Positions 47,301 through 58,262 of a DNA stretch of 64,000 bases are shown here, in pieces. The stretch comes from Atherix ibis (lineage: Eukaryota; Arthropoda; Insecta; Diptera; Athericidae), in contig OY282609.1 of the NCBI GenBank assembly GCA_958298945.1, positions 27,253,212 through 27,317,211 of the forward strand. The letters are read 5' to 3'. The notes below the pieces were generated by a model that searched no databases, had not been told where the DNA came from, and worked only from the letters and a program-made list of their open reading frames with translations. Made by a program: the position numbers and the translations under genes. How positions within the stretch are numbered: the stretch's first letter is position 1; the number at the start of each line of letters is the position of its first letter.

Positions 47301-48064
47301 GAAATTCTCTTCATGTAAAATAAACAAAACGAAAAGAAAACGATCATCATAATTAGTCGACTTATAATTTATTGTTTCTCTCTTCGAAAATCATTTGTAT
47401 GCATGGCTGGATGCAGTGGTATGAGAGGAAAACCACTTATCTATATAAGATTTATTATTGATTATACTCGGGGGACTCTAGTAATGTTGAAACATAAATA
47501 AACAACGCGCCTCCGAGTAGTGTACTTTTGTTTATCAAAATATTTTTAAAAAAAGAAGAAAAAATCAAGAGATCCTAAATCAAAGAAAAAAAGATTAATG
47601 GAAAAAATAAGATAGCATCGTGAAGATTTGGGGGGTGGGGGGTGGGCGGTGGTGAAAGGACATATGTGGTGAAAGTATTGAACTTTTTTATGTATATCAC
47701 ATTTCAGTGTAACATATTTGAGAATTGCTCGCTTAATACAGTATTCGATTTTCACGTTCTTTTTCGTGATTTTTTGCTACGCAATTTTCGTTATTCTGTT
47801 TATGTCGACAAAAACTATGCAATGCGGCATGCAACAGCAGCGACTTCTTGCTCTTCAGCAACAGACCACACTACCGCCAATAATAAGCAGTGATCGCGCA
47901 AATGCCTCACTTTAATCTCGTCCGGCTGGTTAGTCATCGCGTTTCGTCATTGTCACACGCGTACTCTGTTAGCTGCAGCCTAATTAATCGCGTATTTTTC
48001 TTCAAAACAGACGATGACGACAGCGTACGAGCGATTTACTTGTGCAGCAATAATCAGCTGCCAT
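35369..48064 (-). CDS. Unrecognised basic protein with PP1-docking-like KIKF motif
   Basis: Four exons read in phase: 48064-48040 (MAADYCCT, start inferred), 44331-44202, 40646-40438 and 36006-35369 (TAA), giving 333 residues. The last three exons have clean acceptors and donors and compatible phases (1, 2, 1). The first exon fits by phase and has a good context (AAACAATGGC), but it lies 3.7 kb upstream. The protein is hydrophilic, with no membrane segment or recognised fold. Features: NYNPDEDEY near the start, EILSVFANSQIF in exon 3, RKIKFTIAPE at about residues 132-141, an acidic patch EDDEDEKNE, and a basic C-terminus rich in KHEKSKR. RKIKFT resembles the docking segment of PP1 inhibitor-1/DARPP-32, but the RRRRPTP phospho-site is absent. 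I do not know the gene. It spans 12.7 kb because of introns of 3.5-4.4 kb that carry transposons. Confidence 0.62.
36007..37430. other. Third intron of the unrecognised gene, 3' part
   Basis: AT-rich, many short TATG repeats, no exon or element recognised before the mariner at 37431. Confidence 0.55.
37431..38352 (-). mobile_element. mariner-like (SETMAR-type) element with giant inverted arms
   Basis: The minus strand encodes pieces of a mariner transposase: KVLLTVFFDCRGVLHHEY, WHLHHDNAPAHALL, preceded by LLQRVIICDKSWVYGYDMET. The DNA-binding N-terminus is absent. The left end (37431, after TA) and the right end (to about 38352) are inverted copies of each other over about 195 bp, far beyond a normal mariner terminal repeat. 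It lies in the third intron of the unrecognised gene. Confidence 0.82.
38353..40437. other. Third intron of the unrecognised gene, 5' part
   Basis: AT-rich apart from a patch of balanced composition at about 39,230-39,310, discussed as a possible alternative exon. Confidence 0.5.
40647..42399. other. Second intron of the unrecognised gene
   Basis: AT-rich. A small less AT-rich patch at 41,770-41,915 contains GGTGGTGGTGCGGTGG; no function assigned. Confidence 0.5.
42626..43479 (-). mobile_element. mariner-like (SETMAR-type) element nested in jockey-like element
   Basis: 854 bp between TA at 42624-42625 and 43480-43481. The left end CGAGGTATGTTCAAAAAGTA matches the complement of the right end, CGACCACTGTTCAAAAAGTA. 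The minus strand encodes MKVLLTVFFDCRDVVHHEV, RPDLWKNKNCLLHHDNASAH and LSPCDFFLFPKLNSPMKGKR, the C-terminal half of a transposase. The N-terminal half is lost. It is the same family as 37431-38352. Confidence 0.85.
43344..43395. repeat. Perfect 21-nt palindromic arms at a mariner breakpoint
   Basis: Arms 43344-43364 and 43375-43395 are exact inverted copies (sharing GACGAGCCAAAACACGTGC) around a 10-nt spacer. They sit at the 5' end of the nested mariner and look like an inverted-duplication junction. Confidence 0.85.
44332..46949. other. First intron of the unrecognised gene
   Basis: AT-rich. Contains a possible 18-nt microexon at 45,099-45,116, the ATT microsatellite, and a balanced patch at 46,240-46,310 with a CACGTG palindrome at 46,285-46,290. 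No gene on either strand. Confidence 0.5.
45447..45470. repeat. (ATT)n microsatellite
   Basis: Eight uninterrupted ATT units in the first intron of the unrecognised minus-strand gene. Confidence 0.9.
46950..47810. repeat. Imperfect direct duplication in first intron of the unrecognised gene
   Basis: 46,955-47,035 and 47,310-47,400 share GAAAACGATCATCA and GACTTATAATTTAT. Then 47,090-47,282 and 47,563-47,800 share AATCAAG(G/A)GATC and CAGTGTAACATATTTGAGAA. The order is the same in both copies, so this is one diverged segmental duplication of about 350-470 bp. The second copy carries the added G-rich tract 47,630-47,652. Confidence 0.75.
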
Positions 48065-48160
48065 TGTTTCGACCACAAAAACTTTAAATATTTTGTTGAG
48101 TGCTAGGAGTAGCTGACCACTACTGACGCTGGCCTCTCTTGCTCACATTCTTAACTCTTT
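48065..48160 (-). promoter_or_regulatory. Putative promoter and 5' UTR of the unrecognised gene
   Basis: About 47,810-48,150 is distinctly richer in G+C than its surroundings. On the minus strand a TCAGTAG initiator-like match lies near 48,121, followed by the AAACAATGGC start context at 48,064. No other gene is near. Inferred, not shown. Confidence 0.35.
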
Positions 48161-50554
48161 ACAATTAGCATGTTAACACCCCGTTCTCTATATATATCAC
48201 TCAAAATTCGTACATTTTTTTATTACCCAGACTGTACTATTCACGAGTTCGTTTTTATGAAATGGATTGTAAATAAAAACTGATAAATATTTAAGTAAAT
48301 TTGCACAATTATCTGGTGCAAATTTTTATTCTTTATTTTCGTATAAATTTTTTTTTTTGCTTTATTTTCAGTTATATATTTTTTGAAATAAACTTATATT
48401 TTTGTAAATATTTTAATTTTAATGTTGTTTTTTTTTGCTGGTTTTGATAAAAAAACATTAAATTTTGTGATAAAAAAAAACAGATAACACAATTTTTTTC
48501 TTTATTCACTGAAAAGATGTGAAAAACCACCAGCTCTTCACGGTTTTTTTTTTAAATTTCGTTTCAAATTTTAATACTTTTTATCAAAATGAATACACAT
48601 ACGTATAATAACATAGTCGAAAATATAAAAGATTTTTCTTTGTTGTTGACACTTTTTTTTAAATTTATTCCTTTAAAAAAAATCGTATTATTCACATCGA
48701 ATTCAGCAAAAATAATTAGATATAATCACAAATGGAGCGACCGCCAAATATTACATTGAACCAAAAATAATAACAAATACTTGTATCAATAATAAATACA
48801 ATTGTTTGTTCAATTTGTTCATCTGAAATTAGTTTATCACTCATTTCCTTATTACTATTTTTTTTATTTTTAAATTTGTATCGGTTATATTTTGATTTTT
48901 TTGATTTTTTGTTCTATTTTTCTTATCTGTTTATAAGTATCTATACATGCAAATATATGAAAATTTTCCGCAACAATAACGATAATTAAGCACTCTAATG
49001 ATCATAACGAAAAAAAAACACATTTTTTTAAATATATTAAAAATGTAAACCCCCATCTCCCCATCCAAAACAAAAAATTAATAATAAACCCATTTTTTAA
49101 CTACTTATGTTAGTAATTTACCAACCATACCGATCGAGCAAAAGGAGCAAACTGCGAGTACATTTAAAAAGAAATCAATTCGAATTTATACAACACCTGT
49201 TTAAATTTTGCACAAATACAATACGTACAAAAAGACTACTCGTAAAACGATTCTTTATCAATTAAATTGAGCAAAGTTTTTTTATTATTATTTAATTCAT
49301 TATTTTTTTATATATTACATACGAGTACATAGATTGGATTGTTCACTTGTAATCGTATTTTTATAATCGTTCGCCCTCGCTATAGGTGAATAGAAAAACA
49401 AAACAAATTCCTAATGATAAGATAGTGGATGAGACTTCTATTATATGAATTCTGATGGTAAATCAAGCCAAAAAAAAAACTAAATTCATTCGGTTATTAA
49501 TTCACATGTTCACATGTTTAACAATTTGTACGTTGAGAAAAACACTCTGCGTGTAGCCGCTCTAAATATGTTTATAATCGAACTGAAACTGAAATCATGT
49601 GCCAGCAGCGATGGATTCTCTCATATACTTCGAGTTGTCTACGAACGTCTCAAGCAAACACAATATTTTTTTTTTACCTGTTAAAGCTTCAGTATAGTGC
49701 ACCTTGCCTTCTTACTTTTCAATGCCAAAGTACAGTCAGGAACAAAATCGTATTCTTTAGAATACTCTTTCTAGTTTTCGTGGTGGGTGGGTAATGTGGC
49801 AATTTTTAAGCTCTTAATCAATTAATTAGAAAACAAATTACGAGTGTCTATTTATGTGCAATTCAATTAATTAATAGATTATCTTTTCTATTTTATCAGT
49901 TATTTATGGTAAGATAATGATGAAAAAAAGGTTGATAACATGTTTAGTCTATAAGGCCTATGAAACTCTCCACATCGGTTTTTTTTGTGGTAGAAATCAA
50001 GATGCTAAAGTAAAAGACGATCTCAAATAAATAATATCATAATTAAATTTTAATTGTTTTTGTCAGTAATTTCCATCTTTTCTTTTTTAAATCTTTCTAT
50101 TTATATTATCGTAAAAAATTCCTAATAACAATTAATATAACATTTAGATTGCAATAAACTCGTTCGAAATCATCTACTTAATAATTACTTTAAATATTCA
50201 ATGACAAAAACATTATGTTTATTATTAATAGCGAATAACCAAAATGTTACCATTTAAAACCCATTAAAATATTTTTCACTTTTTTCTATGCTGACAAATC
50301 ATAACTAATCTATATTCACTTTTATTGTTTACTCCTAAATGCAAGCAAATTTCTATGCAAAAAGTCTGAATTTTTGAATATAAACTTTACTTTTAAATTT
50401 GCAATTATTTAATTTATAAAAAAAAAATTATTTCAAATAAAAACGATTCGTATATCATTTGAAAAATATTATTTATTAGCGACTCAGTTTTATACAAAAT
50501 CATAGTACATAAAATTAAGAAATAATAATTACAAATTGGATATGATCTGTGTAA
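48161..50554. other. Intergenic between PIG-U and the unrecognised gene
   Basis: AT-rich, 2.4 kb, with no coding sequence, RNA gene or element that I can support. Confidence 0.6.
50472..50477 (-). terminator. PIG-U: PIG-U poly(A) signal
   Basis: AATAAA on the minus strand, 77 nt after the stop. Confidence 0.55.
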
Positions 50555-52203
50555 TTATTCTAAAGTTATTTTAGCTTCTTGTCCATCAACAATAAATTTT
50601 TGACCATTATATAAACAAAATTCACGTTTTATATACGCGAACAGAAGATCGGTAACTAAAAATATCTGCAAAGATTTTAAAATTATTATTATGGAATAAT
50701 AATATAAACATAGAGATTGGAAAAAGATATGATATAATTTATTTATATATCTATATGTACCTGTCCAGTTGAAAATGCCAATGTTATACCAAAATAGAAA
50801 TTAGCATTTGCTGAGCCAGCGTATATCCACAAATGCCATAGTGTTGGCATAGCTAATATTGTGATTAAAAAGAAACAGAACACTACGAAATTATGTGCCA
50901 TATCTAATAGAAGTTTGAAAGAAATTATTTTTAATTAATATTATTTTGAAATGTTATTCGTTATAATTGTTTACATGTCCAGCATTTTTTCCATATTGGC
51001 AAAAGTGATAAATATAATGCAATATCTCCAATGGAAGGATATGAACGGAAGATAGCAATAAGAGCTGTTAAAATTGTAGCTAACATAATAGGTTCGTTTC
51101 TTAATTTAATTGATAATGGCAAGAGATACAGAACAGTTGCGTTCATTTGGAATGTTATTAGGAACATTGTTCGGAAATGATCGAACATTTCTGTGAAAAA
51201 ATACCAAAATAGTCCAATGTTAGGTTGCAAATCATCGCAGAAGAAACTGAAATCAATAAAAGAAAAAATGTTAATAACTATCACATTATAAAAAAAAAAT
51301 ACCAACACTTACATGAAACCAATTGTTTTTTCGATGAAATTCCAATTTCCAACTAGCAAGAAGCAACTATAAAATAATACTGCGCAAATACAACTAAATA
51401 ATCCTATTATAATAGCCGAATTTTTAATTGATTTATTGTTAAATGTTAATATAATCGGTGCTAAAAGAACAAACGGATAGAATGTTCTGATTGATTCTAG
51501 AGCTAGACATACAAGGCACAAAAATAAATTTTTCCGAACAAGAAAATAGAAGTATAATGATAAGATGAAATTGCTTATCACAGTCGAAGTCAGCGATATA
51601 CAATTTAAAATGGAAAACGGATTGAATAAATAAGCCAGCATAACATATTCTGACATTTTTAAAACATCATTTTCTTTCACAAGCAAATTGTCGGCATCTT
51701 TTGCATAATTATCTCGATTTTGCCTCTCCTCAACAACCTTTAATTTAATAATGAATATTATTAATCTATAGTAAAATTTAACAAATTATACATGCCTTAT
51801 TTTTAAGAAACTCTTTAGCCGCTTTAAAAAGTAAATAGCCGGAAATAATGTCAATTCCAAAATATATCGATGGATATAAATAAGGATAATTATCCAAAAA
51901 CCATTTTAAAACAAACAAAGTATGAGGACTCTCATGTACCATATCACCATTGTATGGATTTATTCCTTTATTAAGTAAGTATGCACCTTCTTGTACTGAA
52001 ATTGTGATTTTTTTCAATTATTTGTTTTTCTTTCGGTATTTTTAATAAGGTTAGAAAAATTTACTTCGTTTAAATGAGTTTAATGGTGTTGCGATTTCTA
52101 CTCTATCCCAAAATATGTGAAAGTATTTGCTAAATATGAAAAATCGTAATACTAGAGCTATAAATAGCCAAATCAAATGTTTAAACTGATTTTTATTTAA
52201 CAT
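50555..52203 (-). CDS. PIG-U: GPI transamidase subunit PIG-U
   Basis: Complete six-exon gene: 52203-52065, 51995-51796, 51737-51313, 51246-50975, 50903-50761, 50665-50555 (TAA), 429 residues against 435 in human PIGU. It is a multi-pass ER membrane protein of the complex that attaches GPI anchors to proteins. Diagnostic matches are GINPYNGDMVHE, PNIGLFWYFFTEMFDHF, FRSYPSIGDIALYL and WHLWIYAGSANANF, all at the expected places. The intron at 51738-51795 begins with GC rather than GT (AAG|GCATGT), which is the only way I found to keep the frame. An upstream-gene relation to the prolyl oligopeptidase on the same strand is only physical: its stop is 733 bp before this start. Confidence 0.95.
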
Positions 52204-52935
52204 ATTCGCCGCCCTTTTCCTTTCCGACAAGAGAAAAACAGTTTAAGCGATGTTAACCGGAAAAATTGTTTTGATTAGCACAGCATGTCATACACATCAG
52301 AATTATTTGACACATTGGGTAATTTTGATATGAGAATTCCATTCCGGAGGGGAAATTTTTGAACTGTCACAAGAAATGTCATCTCAGCAACCGTTAAATT
52401 GTAAAATAATAATTCTTCTATATAGTTTTTTTATTTATAACTGCCCCTTTAATTGAAGAAAAATAAAAGTACAGAGCAAATTAATTAGCTATAATGAATG
52501 TTTTAGTTATTTCAATTGAAAACTGACATAGTATTTAATAATACCGAGAAACTGGTGTGAGTTGTTAAATTAAATAAAATGGATTTCAGTGATTTTCGAG
52601 TGTTTGTTATTTGAATTGTAATATTAAGGTAGAAATATATAGCAACACTTTTAAAATTATTAATAAATCAACTTATTAAACTACAATATAAGGAATTATG
52701 TTAGGTAAGCAATATTAAATAAAAAGATTATTGTTAAATAAAAAGATCTTTTTTTATATACAATTCTTAAACTTTTTTCCAAGAATAAATTATTTTATAC
52801 ATTTTTCAATAAAACGAAATAAATGCAGGCAAAAATCAATCATTTATTTAATTATAAGATATTATAAATTAAAAGAGAAAAAAATTATTTTAAAAAAATG
52901 TCTGGCACAAAAATTAGCATTTGGATTTTTTTTTT
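52204..52935. other. Intergenic between prolyl oligopeptidase and PIG-U
   Basis: Contains the peptidase poly(A) signal and presumably the PIG-U promoter. No other gene seen. Confidence 0.6.
52843..52848 (-). terminator. Prolyl oligopeptidase poly(A) signal
   Basis: AATAAA on the minus strand, 87 nt after the stop. Confidence 0.55.
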
Positions 52936-55900
52936 TTACAAATTAATAACGTCGATTTCTAAACTTCTATAAATGAATGTTAAAATATCGGTTGCTTCTT
53001 CAATCTGAAACAAATTGGAAATATATTACGTAATTTATTTATATTATTTATATTAATGTAATTCTGGTTATTATTGTATACCTTTTTTGTTGTAGGTTTT
53101 CCAGCACCATGACCAGCTTTTTTATACACTCGTAGTAGTATTGGATTTTTTTGATATTTACTCGTTTTGATCGCTTCCTGTAAGGCAGCAGCATATTTCA
53201 ATGAATGTAAAGGACTGACACGATCATCGTGATCAGCTGTTAAAATTAACGTTGACGGATACTCTGCTTTTTCTATAATATTGTTAAAAATATTATTTTA
53301 AGTCAATAGTACTTGGATTAGTAATTAAACATCATAGTCAATCATACCATCTTTTGGTGTATGTACATTATGTAGGGGAGAATATTTAAATAAATTATCA
53401 AAATGCTCCTTTTCCGAAGGATTTCCATAGTCCGAGACCCAAGCATGCCCAATTGTAAATTTATGGAAGCGAAGCATGTCCATTACACTATATATTATGG
53501 TAGCATATACAAAAAGAAATAACATAATTATTATAAAAATAATTTTTTATAATTAAATTGAACAAAAATTTTTTTCATACCCAACTTGAGCTACGGCTGC
53601 TCCAAAAAGATCGGGCCTCTGATTTATGCAAGCGCCTACAAGGAGACCACCATTTGAACCACCCTGAATAACAATCTTCTTTTTAGTTGTGTATTTATTT
53701 TGTATAAGATACTCAGCGGCACACTGAAAATCATCGAAAACATTTTGCTTATTTAATAAGCGACCGGCATTATGCCATTTCTCGCCGTATTCCCCACCGC
53801 CACGTAAATTTGGGAAGGCAAGAATTCCATTGAAAGTATCAATGAACATCAGTCCACTTATACTAAATGTTGGCTGTAAACTAATATTAAATCCACCATA
53901 ACCATAAAGAAGGCATGGACGCTGTTTGGGTTCGCTTGTTTTTTTTCCAATAATAAACATGGGCACTTTGGTAGTATCCTTACTTTGATAAAATATTTGC
54001 TTAACTTCATAGTCCTCCTTTTTAAAGCCATCTAAATTTAGATGAACCTCACGTAGTATTTTCGGCTCTGAATTAATATTGGCAAAATCAAATTGATAAA
54101 TTGTTCCGGGATTTAAGAACGATATAAAATTGAAGAAAACTTCGGATCGCTTCTTTTTCCCTCTAAAACTGTCAATTTGCCCAATATCAAGAGGGAATTC
54201 TCGTATTAGTTTTCCAGTATCCAAGCAATAAACTTGAAGGACACTCTAAATAAATTAAATGGCATTTTATTTATATAAGAAAATTAAATAAATACTATAA
54301 AATACTATCTAAGCACAATACTTTAACATCATGAATGTATCCAACGACAATTTTGTTTTCATCAACACACACCGCCCAATCGAGCACATCCTTTTCATGT
54401 TCTTTGATCAAAGTTTTAAACTTTTCCGTATTAAAATTATCAAAATCGATTATAATTAATTGATAGTTGGGGGCATCCTTATTAGTTCGGAAGACAACTT
54501 GACAACCAGTATTTGTAATATACTTAAAAGTGTGAAAATTTTATTAAAACTAATTCTTAATTATGTTCGCGTAATTATTATTACCTCATAGTCAGCTTCA
54601 AATTTGTAAATAATTTGATGCAATTTCAATTTGCCAGCTATATTGCCAGCTTCTTCTAAATCGGAAAAGAATACAATATTGTCGCGACAATCTTTAACAA
54701 TCATCAAAATTAAGTATTTTCCACAATGTGAAACTTCAGACATGCTGAAAATGTTTTTAAAAAAAATCGTTATTAAATTTATATGCATACATACAACAAA
54801 TTGGTAATATGTAAGATTTTATTGTCACTATAAAAATATTGTTGCAATTTTTCAACACATAATAATATTATTTTAAAATATAAAAATGAATAATTATCCA
54901 AAGAAAATTACAATCATAAAAATAAATACCGTAAATATTTTCGAAATGCCATCAAAAAAAAAATCATAAAAATATAAAATTTTATTTATTAATTTCCAAT
55001 TGCAAATAGGTTTTTTATGTTCAAGTTTATAATAAAACAAACACCCTATCATTATTAGAATGTTTACGATTGAATAGATTTATAGAAAAACTGTAATTTA
55101 TCAAGGTTTGTTCAAACCAATAAATTATAGTAAAATTTATTGAAAAATTATGAAGACTATAAGTGGTAATTATTCCAAGCAATCATAATAACTGTTAGCC
55201 TTAATCTGATCAATCATATGACTCTCTTAGATACGATAGTAATGATTAGTTACTTAACCACAGCAATTAAAGAAGTGATTGAACGTATGCATGTAATAAG
55301 CAAAAAAAAAGTATTTACTCTTATCAAATGTGCTTAGCTTTTAAATGTTGTGATTTATTTCAAGATCAACAACTTCATTACCATACCGGTTCCAAGTGAG
55401 CATAATTAATGATAAAACTATAAATTATCTGAATACTAATACATATTATAAATTAGAAATTTTCGGCATTTAATTGAAAACTCATTTACAGGATCGTGCC
55501 ATTTTGACAATTTTCATAAAAGCTATTTTGTTAAAAATGAAACCAAATTACAATTCTGCACTTGCAATAAACTTACATTCGCCATGTAGGTTCCTCAGGA
55601 AACTCAACTACCAGTACATCTTTACTTTGTGGCTCACCAATTCTGTGATAGTACAATTTTTGGTATTCATTCGATTTCGTTTCAGAGCCGTCGGTTTTCC
55701 CATCTTGATCGGGATATCGCTGAAATATTAACAACATAAGCAAATATGTAAATTGAATAATTGGATTAATTTACGCCATAAAAGAATCCCTTGTTGTCTA
55801 TTGTCCAAGCGATAGTTGAAAATTTCACTTTTTCCAATACCTCATCAAAGTCGATTCTGGTATTTACATCTCTGATCTTGATTTTAATCCAGTCCGATCC

Positions 55901-56747
55901 ACTTTCACTAAGTCCATATGCCAAGTAATTACCATCGTCGGAGAATTGTGTTTTTGTTAAAGCAATTGTACCATCTTCGGACAATGCGTTTGGATCAAGA
56001 AATACTTTTGGTTCACTATCTAACGTCTCTTGTTCGTAGAGAATGCTGCCAATTAAAAAAACGAAAACAAAAAAAAATCCATAAAAACAAATGACATACA
56101 TATTATTTGTAAAAAGAAAAATATTCAATAAATTTGAAACGGCGAAAATGTACAAACTTTTGATTCTGTAATCCGGTGTTCTTATAAAAGAAATAACGGT
56201 TCCCATGACGCACCGGACACGTATATTTCGGATAATTCCAAAGTTTGGTTAATTTAGTATTGATCTTCTTCCAATTATCACAATTTTCAAGAAATGGTTG
56301 ACTGATCTTATTTTGCGCCTCGACGAATTTCTGTGTTTGCTCCGAATCGGGATCCTCTAGCCAACGGTACGGATCTTCGACCTGTGTATATGTATTGCAA
56401 TTTGAAAATTCTGATTCAGCAGTTTTCATTCTATTTATTATTAACGAAATTTTAGTACTTATGTACTCAATGTGTACTAAGAGGACAATAAGAAAAAAAT
56501 ACTATCGAAAAATAAAAACAGACGGAACCTTCTTTCCATGAAAGTCATCGGCGAAAGTTGGATCTTTTCGAACTTCCGGATAAATGAATGCCTCCTGCGT
56601 CATTGCTGATGATTTGGTATGTTTGCCTTTAATTGTAATATTTTTACCAATAACAGAAGTACACTTAACTGGACCACAATACTGTTTAAATAACAGCAAC
56701 CAACTATTTGAAACTGAAATCCGGCCGACAGATATCATATCAAGCAC
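52936..56747 (-). CDS. Prolyl oligopeptidase (prolyl endopeptidase, S9A)
   Basis: Ten exons: 56747 or 56603 to 56529, 56381-56158, 56045-55775, 55719-55577, 54744-54585, 54522-54322, 54245-53581, 53487-53348, 53272-53082, 53004-52936 (TAA). From the Met at 56603 it is 712 residues (human 710). The family start resembles [14 protein letters not shown], and an in-frame Met at 56747 adds 48 basic residues. Order: short N-terminal catalytic segment ([15 protein letters not shown]), seven-bladed propeller, then the alpha/beta hydrolase domain. The triad is visible: Ser555 in GGSNGG, Asp642 in DHDDRV, His681 in AGHGAGKP (short-form numbering). It cleaves short peptides after proline. The 832-nt fourth intron is the longest. 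The gene is probably the orthologue of Drosophila CG5355. Confidence 0.95.
54745..55576. other. Fourth intron of the prolyl oligopeptidase gene
   Basis: 832 nt of AT-rich sequence without recognisable features. Confidence 0.65.
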
Positions 56748-57121
56748 TGACAGCGCCTATATGCCGCTTCTTCTTCACTTTTTTTTGCCTTGCTTATAGT
56801 ATTCAATTGGACCAATTCATCTTTTATTTTTTTCATTTAATTAATAATTTTAATCAAATATATTTCTTCTTCTTTATTTAATAATAAATAATTTTAAAAT
56901 ATAAAGTAGTTATGGATAAAATTAGTATATTTAGAAATAAAGAATCTCATTTTCTCATGTATCTACAATTTTATAACATTTGTGAGGTTTAAAGGTGATG
57001 AAATTCAAAACTGCCGATTTTGACTTATGCATTATGCTATATGATTTTGTCTGACATTTGATGTTTAGGATAATTTCTAGACGTATCCGAAAATTTGTTA
57101 ATATAGTTAATTAAATAAATA
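56748..57121. promoter_or_regulatory. Shared divergent promoter region, prolyl oligopeptidase / Tap42
   Basis: Only 374 bp separate the outer start codon of the minus-strand peptidase from the Tap42 start. The DNA is AT-rich, and no TATA box or initiator stood out. Both genes must start transcription here, so it is inferred to be a bidirectional promoter. Confidence 0.6.
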
Positions 57122-58262
57122 ATGGCAGAAAATGATGATAGCGAAATTACAGTTGATCGTAAATTAAGTGACATTTTTAAAGAAGGATTTGATATTTATT
57201 ATAGATTGCAATCGAACGACTTAGAAACTGGTGATGATGAATATCAGGTGCGCTTTGAATATTTTTAGAAAAATAATGTTTAAAAAAATATATTTCCTTG
57301 TAGATAAATGTCAAAAAATGTATTGGGCTATTTGAGAATAGTACTAAACTCGTTAGTCTGATTGGAATGTTCAGTAACAACGAATTGCCAGACGAAATAA
57401 TTACAGATCATTTGAAGTATTTACTGCTACCATTTTTCCTTGGCAGGCTGTGTTCAAAATTGATTCGCGTTGACAGACAAGAAACACTTAAGGTATCTGA
57501 TGTTTACTACAAGTAAGCATTTATACATTAAATACAGTATAAAATAAAAACTATCGCTATTACGAATGATTGTTTAGAGATTTCCTTAAACGATGTGAAG
57601 ACTATGAATTCTGTCCGAAAAACAAACCAAAATCTTCCGAAGGTGATGATTCCAGAGATCTTGTAGCAGCGGCTAGAAAACGTAATGATAAACTACAACA
57701 ATACAGAATGAAAAAAGAATTAGACAAACAAATAGAATTACTAAAAGTTGCTATCGAAAAATCAGAAGTTGAAGATGAAATAAAACGGGATTTTTTTATG
57801 AAACTAATTCAATCAAGCATTATTGAAACTAAAGAAGAAATTGAAAATAACGAACAAGAATTGAAAATAATTGAATTTATTAAAGTACAACAGAAAGATG
57901 GTCGAAAGGGAGGTATCGATTTGAAGAGACCTGCAACCAAACCGTTAAAGCCAATTATAATAACACGAGATCAAACGCAAAAAGCAGTCTTTGGGATGGG
58001 TTATCCAAGTTTGCCTGTGATGAGTGTTGATGAGTTCTATGAGCAAAGAGTCCGTGAAGGAATATTTCCAGATCCGGAAAAGGCTCGTGATCAGCCACAA
58101 CCCAAGCAGTTAACGATGGAAGAAAAGGAAGAACTAGAAAAAGAAGAAACTGAATTACAAATCGAAATTGATGATGAAGCATATTTAGCAAGAGCTCGAG
58201 CTATGGATGAGCATAAGGACGTTGTTCGTCGTGGAGATGGTAATCGACATAATCGCAGTTAA
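57122..58262 (+). CDS. Tap42: Tap42 / IGBP1 (alpha4), PP2A-associated regulator
   Basis: Three exons: 57122-57247, 57304-57512, 57578-58262 (TAA), 339 residues, the usual length of IGBP1. The N-terminal TPR-like helical half contains VKKCIGLFENSTKLVSLIG, LKYLLLPFFLG and FLKRCEDYEFCP. The C-terminal half is charged and contains PLKPIIITRDQTQKAVFG and MSVDEFYEQRVREGIFPDP, hallmark TAP42 segments, then a Glu-rich stretch and a basic end (VVRRGDGNRH). It binds and stabilises PP2A-type catalytic subunits downstream of TOR. Introns are 56 and 65 nt. It is divergent from the prolyl oligopeptidase, with 374 bp between the outer start codons. AATAAA follows at 58280. Confidence 0.95.
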
